From Paraburkholderia rhynchosiae (GTDB lineage: Bacteria; Pseudomonadota; Gammaproteobacteria; Burkholderiales; Burkholderiaceae), in the NCBI RefSeq assembly GCF_002879865.1, contig NZ_PNXY01000002.1, forward strand, positions 372,001 through 436,000: DNA of 64,000 nucleotides, written 5' to 3'. The notes beneath the pieces were generated by a model. The model was not told the origin of the DNA, ran no database searches, and saw only the letters and a program-made list of their open reading frames with translations. Both the position numbers and the translations under genes were made by a program. Of this stretch, positions 21,412-30,397 are shown one piece after another. Positions within the stretch are counted from its first letter, which is position 1. Each line of letters starts with the position of its first letter.

Positions 21412-22618
21412 ATGAGCGATACCACGCCTTTGTCCGCCGCATCACCGGTCCAGACCGTGCCCGCGCACGATGCCACTGACGCCGGTGTGCGACAGGTGGC
21501 GACTTCGCCGCGCTGGTTGCACCCGACGCCGAAGATTCATTGGCTACTGCCCCCGATGCTTCGTCGGCCGGTTCAACTACCGATTCGGCTACTTCGCCGC
21601 CCAACGCCGGATCACCCGCCGCCGCGCTATTCGCCAGATCGGGGGCCGCCGCCGCGGCCAAGGCGAGCATGCCGCCGGGCTTCGCGGCGCAGCCGGATTT
21701 CGAATCATTGCGGCCACCGCCGGCCGGCGCGGCGTCGGCGGCACCAGCACGTACCTGCGTCGTAGCGACAGGCGATGGTCGGCGCTCGGCCGGATCATTG
21801 CGGCGCGCGCTGCGCGTGTTCGATCGTGCTGGCCAGCGAAGCTCGCAGCGCACGCTGCGCATCGGCGTGTCAGCACGGATCTTCCATCCGAAGCCCGGCG
21901 CGCCGGGGTTGCGTGGTAAGACTCTGCAGTATGTGGAGGAATCGATTGCGCACCGTGTGATGTCGCGCGACGTCCTCGTGTTCATGATCCCGACCGTCGG
22001 GCACCAAGGGACGCTGCATCCGAGCAACATCCGGCTGCGCGACTACGCGAAGCATCTCAATGGGCTGCTGCAAGGCGGCGCGGACGTGTCGCCGCAAACC
22101 TACGCCGCATCCGACGCACGGCCGGAATGGCCGGGCGATCGGGTGCACGACATGTACGCGCTCGAGTGCTGCACGAGTTCGTAGAGTCGGGCAAGCCGGT
22201 GCTCGGTGTGTGCCGCGGTTGTCAACTCATCAACGTCGCATTCGGCGGATCGCTGTATCAGGACATCGCGACCGAGGTGCCGACCGCGAACGCGCACGTG
22301 AGTGAGCGCTACAGCCAGCACCGTTATGCGATCCGCTTTCCGGAACGCTCGACGCTGGCGAGCATGTTGCCGGGGCGCAGGGAAGTGATCGCGAACTCGA
22401 TCCACCGTCAGGCGATCCGTGAGCTCGGTCGCGATCTTAACATCGAGGCCGTGTCGTCCGACGACGGGATCATCGAAGGAATCCGCTATAGGCGCGCGGC
22501 GTTCGTCGTCGGCGTGCAGTGGCACCCGGAGTTCCACCGCGCAGGCGGCCCTGAGTTGCTCGACTGCGTGCCGCTGCTCGATACGTTTTTGCGTGCGGCG
22601 CGCGATATGAGGCTGTGA
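21412..22618 (+). pseudogene. puuD: Gamma-glutamyl-GABA hydrolase (class I glutamine amidotransferase, PuuD-like), two frameshifts
   Basis: Three frames together give one PuuD-like protein. It begins MSDTTPLSAASPVQTVPA and needs removal of about 2 bases near 21511 to continue LVAPDAEDSLATAPDAS. It then runs through RIGVSARIFHPKPG and LNGLLQGGADVSPQTY, and a missing base near 22166 shifts it into VLHEFVESGKPVLGVCRGCQ. The nucleophile Cys (GVCRGCQ) and the His/Glu pair (QWHPEFH) are intact. In the family it cleaves gamma-glutamyl-GABA during putrescine catabolism. The long Ala/Ser-rich N-terminal extension is common in Burkholderia homologues. Either the gene is dead or the read has errors; two independent lesions favour decay. 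Confidence 0.82.
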
Positions 22619-22944
22619 CCCGTGTCTGAGCTACCCGTCTCGCAGGCGGTGAAGGGTTATCGGGAATCGCAGCACCCTAGGGGGTGAACCCGGGGCGACG
22701 CTGCTTTTTACGATCTCCGGCTGTCTCCGACTCGACCGCCGGAGTCCGACGCAATCTTCCGAAAGGTCGTTGCTGCACGCCGCGCGATATATGACGTGTC
22801 GTCGGTGTTGGCCGTGTGCACGTACGCGGGTGGCCCGGCCCGTCCTGCGGTGCCGGCACCGCGCAGACAACGGCAGTGGCGTCGATACACTCCCCGTACC
22901 TCGGCGAAGAGCCGTTCGCAGAGTTGGTGCTTTAAGCAGGCGTC
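22619..22944. other. Gene-free stretch after the PuuD pseudogene
   Basis: No gene recognised. A GCAGC...GCTGC repeat followed by TTTTT at about 22667-22710 could be a weak terminator of the PuuD gene. The rest shows nothing. Confidence 0.4.
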
Positions 22945-23262
22945 GGACTTGACGGCGTTGTCACATCCGGTACGGCTTCCCAGCCCAGATCAATGCCCAC
23001 AAAGCGACGCAGGCTGGTGGTGTCATACAGGGCCTCTTTGCAAGCGAGCTCGGCCAGATTGAAGCAGCGCTGCACGAAGAGAATCCACAGCATCGGCTCC
23101 GAACGAATCGGCGGGCGACCCCGCGTTTCCGGTAATACAGTTCGACTACCGCGCACACAGTTCGGCCCACGGAACGATCGTGTTCATCGTGTCAAGAAAC
23201 TCGTTGCGTCGCGTGCGTTTGCGTCGGGTCTCGAACCCGCACCCAAGCATTTCCGCCGCTCC
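22945..23262 (-). pseudogene. IS5-family transposase, N-terminal fragment with frameshift
   Basis: Minus-strand reading gives GFETRRKRTRRNEFLDTMNT, IVPWAELCARVVELYYRK, then after a frameshift near 23130 RGRPPIRSEPMLWILFVQRC, FNLAELACKEALYDTTSLRR and FVGIDLGWEAVPD. This is the N-terminal third of IS5-type transposases. The DDE domain is missing. Confidence 0.82.
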
Positions 23263-23366
23263 GCTGAGCGCACACCGAGCTCCATTGGGCTCGAAGGCGT
23301 CTCGGTGGCGGATGTATATAGCCGTGCGAGCTATGGGTCCCGCCGTCAAAGGAGGAACCTCCATCC

Positions 23367-24656
23367 CTACGAGCAAAAACGGCTTAGGGCGAAGTCTTCG
23401 ATGCCGACCTGTGTGCGATCGCCTGTCACCAGATCGGCGAGCACAGCGCCTGCGGCCGGTCCTATGCCGAAGCCATGGCCTGAAAAGCCGGAACCGAGAT
23501 AGAAACCCGGTATCTGCTCGACCTTCGAGATAACCGGCAGCGCATCGGGCGTGACGTCAATCATACCTGCCCACGTACGTGCAATCGTCGCATTGGCGAA
23601 CGACGGAAAGGTCTGCTTCAGGCAATTCATTGCGTCGTTGAGCATTCCGTTGTTCGCCTCAGGATCGAGCACGCGGTACGATTCGAACGGCGTCGGGCGG
23701 TCAATGCTGAAGCGGCGCGGAATCTTCAGTTCATCAAAAAAGGGGCGTCCGAAACGGAGTCGCAGATACTTGCGCTCTTTGAGCCAGGCCCGCAGGTATT
23801 TCGTGCTCAGGCGAATGCTGTCGGGCGTGAGGTCGGCGACCGAGGCACCGAGTTTCGACACTGTGTACCCGCCGTCGCAGCGTTTGCGGCATGTGAAGTC
23901 GCCCCCGTTGATTGCGACATTCAGTTTAGCGTCGATAGGTGCGGTTTGCAGCACGGAGGCATGGACCTTGAGTTGCGGAAACTCAATTGCATGGTTGCCG
24001 CAGAATAGCCGCGACCATGCGCCGCCTGCCAGTACCACGTCGGCGCATTTCACGACGCCGTGCTCGGTCACGACCCCCGACACGCGCCCCGCCGACACGT
24101 CGATGCCGCGCACCGCGCAGTGCTCGAAGATGGATGCTCCGCTCGCGCGAGCGAGTTCGGCGATGCCGCGTGTGGCCATCGTGGGTTCGGCGACACCGTC
24201 GGTCGCGCTATACAGCGCCCCGTCCCATGTGCGGCTCGACTGTGGGAGAAAGCTCGCGAGTTCGGCCCTGCCGAGAAGGCTGACGCGGACACCGCTGGCG
24301 CCGGATGCATCGATCCATTTTTGATGCAGCGCCATCTCCGACTCGTCTTTCGCAAGATATGCGAGTCCCGTCATCCGGTAGCCCACGTCGATTTGCGACT
24401 GGATTGACTGCCACAATTCGTTAGCGAGGACAGACAGTTGCAGTTCCTTAATGTCGCGTCCGATGGAGCGCACCCAGCCCCAGTTGCGTGAAGACTGTTC
24501 GCAACCGATCGCGCCTTTTTCGAACACCGCGACGTCGACACCTTTGCGCGCCAGCGCAAGCGCGCAACTGATTCCAATGATTCCGCCGCCAATAATTGCG
24601 ACGGAGACCTGCTTGGGCAATTCGGGTTTCAATGTGATTTCTTGAATGGGCAGCAT
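23367..24656 (-). CDS. FAD-dependent oxidoreductase, DAO (glycine/D-amino acid oxidase-like) family
   Basis: 429 residues from the ATG at 24656; the frame is open upstream but overlaps the transporter gene. The N-terminal Rossmann motif VAIIGGGIIGISCALALARK is followed by the DAO-type block GCEQSSRNWGWVR. The C-terminal FAD site reads YLGSGFSGHGFGIGPAAGAV. Such enzymes oxidise secondary or D-amino acids, opines or iminodiacetate; IdaA, the iminodiacetate oxidase of chelator degraders, belongs to this superfamily. It is encoded 17 bp after the MHS transporter in a likely two-gene operon under promoter element E. The substrate is unknown. Confidence 0.92.
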   Translation of the reverse strand: MLPIQEITLKPELPKQVSVAIIGGGIIGISCALALARKGVDVAVFEKGAIGCEQSSRNWGWVRSIGRDIKELQLSVLANELWQSIQSQIDVGYRMTGLAYLAKDESEMALHQKWIDASGASGVRVSLLGRAELASFLPQSSRTWDGALYSATDGVAEPTMATRGIAELARASGASIFEHCAVRGIDVSAGRVSGVVTEHGVVKCADVVLAGGAWSRLFCGNHAIEFPQLKVHASVLQTAPIDAKLNVAINGGDFTCRKRCDGGYTVSKLGASVADLTPDSIRLSTKYLRAWLKERKYLRLRFGRPFFDELKIPRRFSIDRPTPFESYRVLDPEANNGMLNDAMNCLKQTFPSFANATIARTWAGMIDVTPDALPVISKVEQIPGFYLGSGFSGHGFGIGPAAGAVLADLVTGDRTQVGIEDFALSRFCS

Positions 24657-24673
24657 GTTAGCTCGGAGATATG

Positions 24674-25963
24674 TCAGTTGACGCGCTTGCGGCTGGCGAT
24701 CAGAGCCACGAGCGCCAGAGTCGAAATCACTATCAGGTAATAGGCCGGCGACATGATGCTGCCCGTCAATTTCACGAGAAGGTTGGTCACGACAGGCGTG
24801 AGTCCGCCGAACAGCGTCATCGCGATTACGTAGGCGAGCGACGAGCCGGTGGTACGGCAGGACGTAGGAAACAGTTGTGAGAGCAACGAGCCGACCGGCG
24901 CGTAGTAGAAGCTGTAGAACACCAGTGAAAGGGTGCACTGGAATGTGATCAACGTTGCGGTGCTCGGCGCACGCGTGAGCATGTAAAAGAGCGGCAGGAT
25001 GAGCACCATGCCGCACAGTAGCGCGGCACGCATCACCTTGACGGTGCCGAGCCGGTCCGCTGCGATGCCGCCGATTATCGGGAAAACGACGGATACGAGG
25101 CCGCTGAGCGTCGACGACAGGAAGGCTGCGTCCTTGCTGACTCCCAGATTATGAATTGCGAACGTCGGCATGTAGATGTTCATAAAGCTAGCGAGGCCAC
25201 CGGCGCCTGAAATGACCGCCCCCATGAGCACGCTCGACATATGGGATTGCGCCGTTTCGCGCAACGGCTTGCGAACCGCTGCACTTGCCTGCGCGAACGC
25301 TACCGTCTCGTTCACCTTTCGTCGGATATAGAGACCAATCGGTCCTATCAGACAGCCAAAGGCGAATGGCAGACGCCAGCCCCACGATTCGACCTGTTGC
25401 GGCGACAGATAGCGATTCACGCAGTAGGCGAAGAGCGACGCCACCAGTACGGCGAGACCTGACGTCGACCATTGCAGGCTTCCAAAAAACCCCCTGCGCT
25501 TCGCATCCTGTTCGGTCAAAAATGAATTGGCCGCTCCAAATTCGCCGCCTGCTGAGAAGCCTTGGAGCAGGCGTCCCGCGACTAGAATTACCGGCGCGAA
25601 CACGCCGATCTTGTCGTATGTGGGCACAAGTGTGATCGAGGCAGTGCCGCACAGCATCAGAAACGCCGTGAGGCTTAACGTGAAACGCCGGCCATGTTTG
25701 TCGGCGACCACGCCCAGGATGATCGCACCGACCGGACGGATGAGGAATGAGCTTGCGAAAGTGAGCAGACTAAGCAACAGCGCCGATTGTTCGTCGCCGG
25801 TCGGAAAAAATAGCTTCGACACAGTGATTGCGAACATTGCGTAGACGAGCAGGTCGAACCATTCGAAAAATGTGCCAAAGTTTGCGGCGATAACATCGCG
25901 CATCCAACTTGTTGCTGGCTTCGGGCAGACGATGGGGTCAAGGGTGTTGGCTCTGTTCGGCAT
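24674..25963 (-). CDS. MFS transporter, metabolite:H+ symporter (MHS) type
   Basis: 429 residues from the ATG at 25963, which follows AAGGAAAC; a longer open frame to 26374 is not supported. MHS hallmarks are AANFGTFFEWFDLLVYAMFA, VADKHGRRFTL and LLQGFSAGGEFGAANSFLTE, and 12 membrane helices are expected. It is the first gene of an operon with the DAO-type oxidoreductase and diverges from the FMN monooxygenase, so it probably imports the substrate or an intermediate of that pathway. Promoter element E lies about 210 bp upstream. Confidence 0.93.
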   Translation of the reverse strand: MPNRANTLDPIVCPKPATSWMRDVIAANFGTFFEWFDLLVYAMFAITVSKLFFPTGDEQSALLLSLLTFASSFLIRPVGAIILGVVADKHGRRFTLSLTAFLMLCGTASITLVPTYDKIGVFAPVILVAGRLLQGFSAGGEFGAANSFLTEQDAKRRGFFGSLQWSTSGLAVLVASLFAYCVNRYLSPQQVESWGWRLPFAFGCLIGPIGLYIRRKVNETVAFAQASAAVRKPLRETAQSHMSSVLMGAVISGAGGLASFMNIYMPTFAIHNLGVSKDAAFLSSTLSGLVSVVFPIIGGIAADRLGTVKVMRAALLCGMVLILPLFYMLTRAPSTATLITFQCTLSLVFYSFYYAPVGSLLSQLFPTSCRTTGSSLAYVIAMTLFGGLTPVVTNLLVKLTGSIMSPAYYLIVISTLALVALIASRKRVN

Positions 25964-26170
25964 CTTGTTTCCTTTGCAGTCGGTGCTGGCGAGCAGCCCA
26001 ACGGGTGTATCGCCGCGCGTCGCGTCGCGACAGCAGCGGCAGAGAGAGACATCGCTTCTTGGCATTCGCCGCCGAAATCGGTGTCTTTCAGTTGCGGTGG
26101 TTATTCGTTGCGCCGCCGGGCCATGCACGGGTGGCATGAGTAGGATGGTGTGCCGTCGACGTGAACGACA

Positions 26171-26222
26171 CAATGCCGTCAAAAAGGGTCTGGTATTTGA
26201 AATTCGTATAGAGGGTTTCCCC
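26171..26222 (-). promoter_or_regulatory. Shared promoter element, copy E (upstream of MHS transporter/DAO operon)
   Basis: Read on the minus strand: GGGGAAACCC, CTATACG, TTTCAAATA, then CCAGACCCTTT, TTGAC and GGCATTG. Block order and the 11-base gap between AAATA and the TTGRC block are as in the other copies, although the last block is weaker (TTGAC for TTGGC). It is back to back with copy B. Confidence 0.65.
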
Positions 26223-26398
26223 GGATACGGACAGACTTCACTCGGCAAACTCATTGCCTCGCGCACCGAGCATTTCTTGGCCGTCGATCTCCAACGTCGA
26301 TGTCGATAAGCGCGGCTACCGGTGCGCACTGCACAGACCGCCGGAGATGCAGGGCTGCGTTGCAGGCAGTACACCGGATCCGTCTAGCCTTTACCCGA

Positions 26399-26465
26399 AG
26401 AATAAGGGGATACCCTTATCCACTTTTCAAATAGTCGGCCGCTTTTGGCGACATTGTTTATCGGA
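26399..26465 (+). promoter_or_regulatory. Shared promoter element, copy B (upstream of FMN monooxygenase)
   Basis: Reads AATAAGGGGATACCCTTATC, then CACTTTTCAAATA, 11 bases, TTGGCGACATTGTTT. A 15-base block (ATACCCTTATCCACT) is identical to copy A more than 12 kb away. The A/TAAGGG...CCCTTAT part is a palindrome suited to a dimeric regulator. The monooxygenase ATG is about 75 bp downstream. Confidence 0.8.
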
Positions 26466-26536
26466 CGGTGAAGCGCGAATATTCACCCATACCGCCATGT
26501 TTCGGGCGGAACAGTCCACGAATGGGAGCGCTTGCA

Positions 26537-27862
26537 ATGACCAAAGACGGAAAAATGAGGCTCGGCCTCTCGATGCGATATCTCGGCTATCACGTGGCCG
26601 CCTGGAGGCATCCGGACGTGCCCGCGGACGGCGCGCTCAGTTTCGAGTACTTCCTGAGCACGGCCCGCAAGGCGGAAGCAGCGCATCTCGACATGGTTTT
26701 CTTTGCTGACGGTCTCGGGATCCGCGCCAATGACAATCCGAAAGGATCTCTTGCGCGTGACATGCGGAATGCTGAGTTGGAACCGATCACACTCCTCGCC
26801 GCATTGGGCGCGACGACGTCAAATATCGGCCTGGTGGCAACCGCTTCGACCACGTACAACGAACCATTTCACATCGCGCGCAAATACGCTTCGATCGATC
26901 ACATCAGCGGTGGCCGCGCCGGATGGAATGTCGTCACATCATGGTCAGATGAGGAAGCTCAAAACTTCAACAGGAACGAGAACCTTGCTTATGAGGACCG
27001 GTACGAACGAGCCGACGAGTTCGTCGATGTCGTCAAATCCCTTTGGCGAAGCTGGGAGGATGACGCGTTCGTCCGAGACAAGGAAAGCGGACTTTTCTAC
27101 CACGAAGACAAGTTGCACGTTCCTGATCACAAGGGCAAGCACTTCCAGGTGCGGGGTCCACTGAATTCGGCGCGCACACCGCAGGGAGAGCCGATCATCG
27201 TGCAGGCCGGAGCTTCCGAGGCCGGACGTGAACTTGCTGCTAGATGCGCGGATGTGGTTTACAGTAACTCGCACGACCTGAAACATGCGCAAGATTACTA
27301 CGGCGATCTTAAGGCGCGGCTTGCGAAGTATGGTCGCGAGCCCGAAGAGTTGCTAATCATGCCGGGCATTACACCGTTCGTAGGTAAGACCAGGCAAGAG
27401 GCGCAAGACAGGTTCGACCAGCTTCAGGAGCTTATCCACCCGCTGAGTGGTCTGGCCTCGCTCTATAACGCACTGGGCGACCTGTCTGGGTATCCGCTTG
27501 ACGGGCCGGTGCCGGACATCGGTGGTCAGAAACTCAGGAGCATCGCATCAAACCTCTTGGAGATGGCTCGTACCGAGAAACTCTCAATTCGGCAACTCTA
27601 CCAGCGCGTCGCATCGACTTTCTGGGTACGCCTCGCGATTGGAACTGCGAGCGACATCGTTGATGAGATGGAAGAGTGGTTCAAGAATGATGGCGCCGAC
27701 GGCTTCAATTTTTGCCCGGCCATCCTTCCGGGCGGCATGGAAGACATTAGTGATCTCCTCATCCCGGAACTGCGCCGCCGCGGGTTGTTCAGGGATCGCT
27801 ATGAAGGACGAACTCTGCGCGAGAACCTTGGCCTCAAACCCAGCATCTTCAAGCTTGCGTGA
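26537..27862 (+). CDS. NtaA/SnaA/DszA-family FMN-dependent monooxygenase
   Basis: 441 residues of the bacterial luciferase-like fold, class C flavin monooxygenases that use reduced FMN from a separate reductase. Family patterns are DMVFFADGLGIRA, then LEPITLLAALGATTSNIGLV, YNEPFHIARKYASIDHISGG and RAGWNVVTS, with GADGFNFCPAILPGG near the C-terminus. The ATG at 26537 is preceded by GGAGCG; the frame is open upstream. Relatives oxidise nitrilotriacetate, EDTA, dibenzothiophene sulfone, pristinamycin precursors or S-modified cysteines, so the compound here is probably an amine or thioether cleaved by oxidation. The flavin reductase gene follows after 27 bp. Confidence 0.94.
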   Translation: MTKDGKMRLGLSMRYLGYHVAAWRHPDVPADGALSFEYFLSTARKAEAAHLDMVFFADGLGIRANDNPKGSLARDMRNAELEPITLLAALGATTSNIGLVATASTTYNEPFHIARKYASIDHISGGRAGWNVVTSWSDEEAQNFNRNENLAYEDRYERADEFVDVVKSLWRSWEDDAFVRDKESGLFYHEDKLHVPDHKGKHFQVRGPLNSARTPQGEPIIVQAGASEAGRELAARCADVVYSNSHDLKHAQDYYGDLKARLAKYGREPEELLIMPGITPFVGKTRQEAQDRFDQLQELIHPLSGLASLYNALGDLSGYPLDGPVPDIGGQKLRSIASNLLEMARTEKLSIRQLYQRVASTFWVRLAIGTASDIVDEMEEWFKNDGADGFNFCPAILPGGMEDISDLLIPELRRRGLFRDRYEGRTLRENLGLKPSIFKLA

Positions 27863-27889
27863 TCCGTCATAGTCCAGGCAGGTGACCAA

Positions 27890-28390
27890 ATGCAAACCAT
27901 CGATTCAAGAGCTAACTTCCAGCAGGCGATGTCGTTGTTCGCTGCCGGCGTTACAGTTATTACCGCAATGCACGACGCAAAGCCGGTCGGCCTCATCGCT
28001 ACATCGGTATGCAGTCTATCCGACGAACCGCCGTCGGTCATCGTCTGCGTGAACAAGAGCGCTTCGTCCCACGACGCGATCCTGAGGGCAGGTAGTTTTG
28101 CCGTAAATCTCCTTTCGACAGCGCACTGCGGGGTCGTTGACACATTTCGCAAAACTAAAGGGCAAGCCCGCTTCACTTCCAACCAATGGGCATCTCTCGT
28201 GACCGGTGCACCGGTCCTGGCTGATGCAACGGTTGCATTGGACTGTGAAATCAGTGATCAGCATGACGGATTCACCCACTCCATCATCGTTGGAGTGATC
28301 AGAGAGATTGCATTTAATGAGACCGCTGATGCGGGATGCCTTCTGTGGCACGAACGCGGTTTTGCACGGAGCGCACCTCTGACTATTTGA
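27890..28390 (+). CDS. Flavin reductase (HpaC-like), partner of the FMN monooxygenase
   Basis: 166 residues with the split-barrel flavin reductase fold: FAAGVTVITAMHD at the start, GLIATSVCSLSDEPPSVIVC, and NKSASSHDAILRAGSFAVNLL for flavin binding. It would reduce FMN with NAD(P)H and supply FMNH2 to the monooxygenase encoded 27 bp upstream. The ATG follows GCAGGTGACC. The family differs from the flavodoxin-like EmoB reductases of EDTA degraders. Confidence 0.93.
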   Translation: MQTIDSRANFQQAMSLFAAGVTVITAMHDAKPVGLIATSVCSLSDEPPSVIVCVNKSASSHDAILRAGSFAVNLLSTAHCGVVDTFRKTKGQARFTSNQWASLVTGAPVLADATVALDCEISDQHDGFTHSIIVGVIREIAFNETADAGCLLWHERGFARSAPLTI

Positions 28391-28589
28391 CTGCGGACGC
28401 CGGTGCTTCAAGTCGAACGGATTGTCGGCCAGTGTAATCGCTCATCGTGACCGAATCTTTATTGAGTGGTGCCAGCCGCGAAGCACCAGGAAGGCCCGAC
28501 CGTCAGAACACCATGGTCGGTACATCCTTGCGACGCTGGTCCGAAACATAGATGATGGCTGTTGAAAGTGGGCTATCAACTGGGAAACT

Positions 28590-29507
28590 ATGAACATCCG
28601 GCAACTTGAAGCATTCCGCACGACTATGATGGTCGGCACTGTAAACGGTGCTGCGGACTTACTGGGGCTGTCTCAGCCATCGGTGAGTCGCTTGATCACC
28701 GAGCTCGAAAAGGAGCTCGGCGTGACATTGTTCAACCGCGCTGCTGGCAGGCTGGTGCCGACGCCTGAAGGAAGGATGATCCACGAGCAAGTAGAGAACA
28801 CATTTCGTGCGTACCAAAAGATCGGGGAACTTGCCGCTGATGTGAGGAAACTTCGCGTAGGCAGCGTCTCGATCGCATGCATGCCGGCCCTAGGAATAAC
28901 TTTTTTGCCGGCAGTCATAGCCCGGTTTTGTGAAGCTCATCCAGACGTTGATATCTCACTGGATGTTCAAAGCTCCACGAAGGTGGAAGACTGGATTGCG
29001 ACGGAACGAATCGATCTTGGCCTTGCAGAAGTACCTTACGACCGCGAGGACCTTTCAGTAGACGAATTCTGTAATGTTCCCTACTACGCCGTCATGAAGA
29101 AGGGGGACCAGCTCGCGGAAAAGTCGATGCTTTCACCGACGGATTTCGAAGGGCGTACGTTTATTTCCACCACGGCGCACTATCAAGCCCGGCCGCATGT
29201 TGATCGCCTTTTCGAATCGCGAGACGTACACCGTGTCATGCGCGTCGATACCTCGTTCTCCCACTCAACATGCGAGTTGGCCGCACTGGGAATGGGTGTC
29301 GGTCTTATCGATCCATTCAGTGTTCACGGATACCTTGATCGGGTCGATGTTCGTCTCGTAGACCCTTGCATTACCTTCAGGGTTGGACTGCTATACCCAA
29401 GGTCTCGCCCGTTGTCGAAAGTAGGGCGAACATTTGTTTTGTTTATGAAGGAGTGTCGTGACCGATGGTTCGCTGAGGTGGCCGCAGCTTGCAGACCTCC
29501 TGTATGA
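28590..29507 (+). CDS. LysR-family transcriptional regulator
   Basis: 305 residues. The N-terminal winged HTH reads MNIRQLEAFRTTMMVGTVNG followed by AADLLGLSQPSVSRLITELE, with the usual GVTLFNR turn. A periplasmic-binding-protein-like effector domain follows (from about residue 90). It is encoded on the same strand as the monooxygenase operon, about 200 bp downstream, and upstream of the nitroreductase pseudogene. It is the only regulator inside the catabolic region and hence the first candidate to bind the shared promoter elements, although that is inference only. Confidence 0.94.
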   Translation: MNIRQLEAFRTTMMVGTVNGAADLLGLSQPSVSRLITELEKELGVTLFNRAAGRLVPTPEGRMIHEQVENTFRAYQKIGELAADVRKLRVGSVSIACMPALGITFLPAVIARFCEAHPDVDISLDVQSSTKVEDWIATERIDLGLAEVPYDREDLSVDEFCNVPYYAVMKKGDQLAEKSMLSPTDFEGRTFISTTAHYQARPHVDRLFESRDVHRVMRVDTSFSHSTCELAALGMGVGLIDPFSVHGYLDRVDVRLVDPCITFRVGLLYPRSRPLSKVGRTFVLFMKECRDRWFAEVAAACRPPV

Positions 29508-29657
29508 CTCCGCAGAGACTCTTCTAACCCCGGGGTGGCACCGGCGGTGTCGATTGATTTCTTGAATAGGTTAAGACTCAGGCGTGACTCCTGAGACATC
29601 CGTCTCAAATGTTGCGTCTATTTTTGGTTTCGAATAGATCGTTATCGAGCTCTGACT

Positions 29658-30260
29658 ATGGCTATCAAAACGCTTCGCATACCTAGCTATCCAATCGATA
29701 CGCAGTTCGTCGAGCGCTGGTCACCTCGCGCCTTCACATTGGATCCTATCGATGAGGGTACCGTTCTCATTATTCTCGAAGCCGCCCGTTGGGCTCCTTC
29801 CTCTTATAACTCTCAGCCTTGGCGGTTTGTTTACGTCCATCGGGACACGGATCACTGGGACTCGTTTCTTTCGTTTTTGAATGACTTCAACCGCTCGTGG
29901 GCAGTCCGTGCCGCGGCGATCGTTGTGGTTATGTGAAAGCGGACATTTCGGATAACTGGAAAAGATGAGCAACTATCGTTGCCCACGCATTCATTTGACG
30001 CTGGAGCTGCCTGGGCGTTTCTTGCGCTGCAGGCTAGCCTTATAGGGTGGGGCGCTCATGCTCTTGCAGGGATCAACAGCGACCACATCCGTAGCGAACT
30101 GAGCATTCCAGACGATTTTTCAATCGAAGCTTGCGTAGCAGTGGGTCGGGCTGGGGATGCTGCGCTACTTCCGCATTTTCTCCAGCCAAAGGAGGTGCCG
30201 AGTGACCGTCGACCACTGGTCGACATGGCGGCGGAAGGACGTTTTGTGGACGGAACATAA
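29658..30260 (+). pseudogene. Nitroreductase-family protein interrupted by an in-frame TGA
   Basis: A single frame encodes a nitroreductase of about 200 residues if the TGA at 29934-29936 is read through. The first part has FVERWSPRAFTLDPI and LEAARWAPSSYNSQPWRFVY, the FMN-binding N-terminus. After the stop, KRTFRITGKDEQLSLPTHSF and DAGAAWAFLALQASLIGWGA give the rest, ending FVDGT. A serine TCA to TGA change would explain it. No internal start with a good ribosome binding site is seen just after the stop. Either a dead gene or a sequencing error. Confidence 0.85.
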
Positions 30261-30397
30261 CTGTTTTAGAAGCGCCATTTTCAACCACGCGTGCGGGCTC
30301 GTCGGGCTATGGGAGCTGGCGTGCGGCGGCGTGCAGACCAGGTGTCAGCAGCTAAGCACGAAGGTGCCCGAAGGGCCCGCATGCGCCGTCTCTTACG

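Noticed and set aside
23367..25016. 549-residue version of the DAO oxidoreductase
   Set aside because: The extra N-terminus overlaps the transporter gene and has no family resemblance; the Rossmann motif begins right after the ATG at 24656.
26171..26396. Long minus-strand extension of the MHS transporter to 26374
   Set aside because: It would cover promoter element E and reads as basic low-complexity sequence; the ATG at 25963 has a good ribosome binding site.
28400..28445. Possible copy of the shared element upstream of the LysR gene
   Set aside because: TTCAAG and TCGGCCA are seen, but the spacing is 10 instead of 11 and the CCCTTAT block is missing.
29620..29660. Possible sixth copy of the shared promoter element before the nitroreductase
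   Set aside because: TTTCGAATA is present, but the TTGGC block is absent at the right distance and the CTAT spacing is off by one.
29934..29936. In-frame TGA in the nitroreductase as a selenocysteine codon
   Set aside because: Nitroreductases are not selenoproteins, the position is not catalytic, and no SECIS-like stem was seen; a nonsense mutation is simpler.
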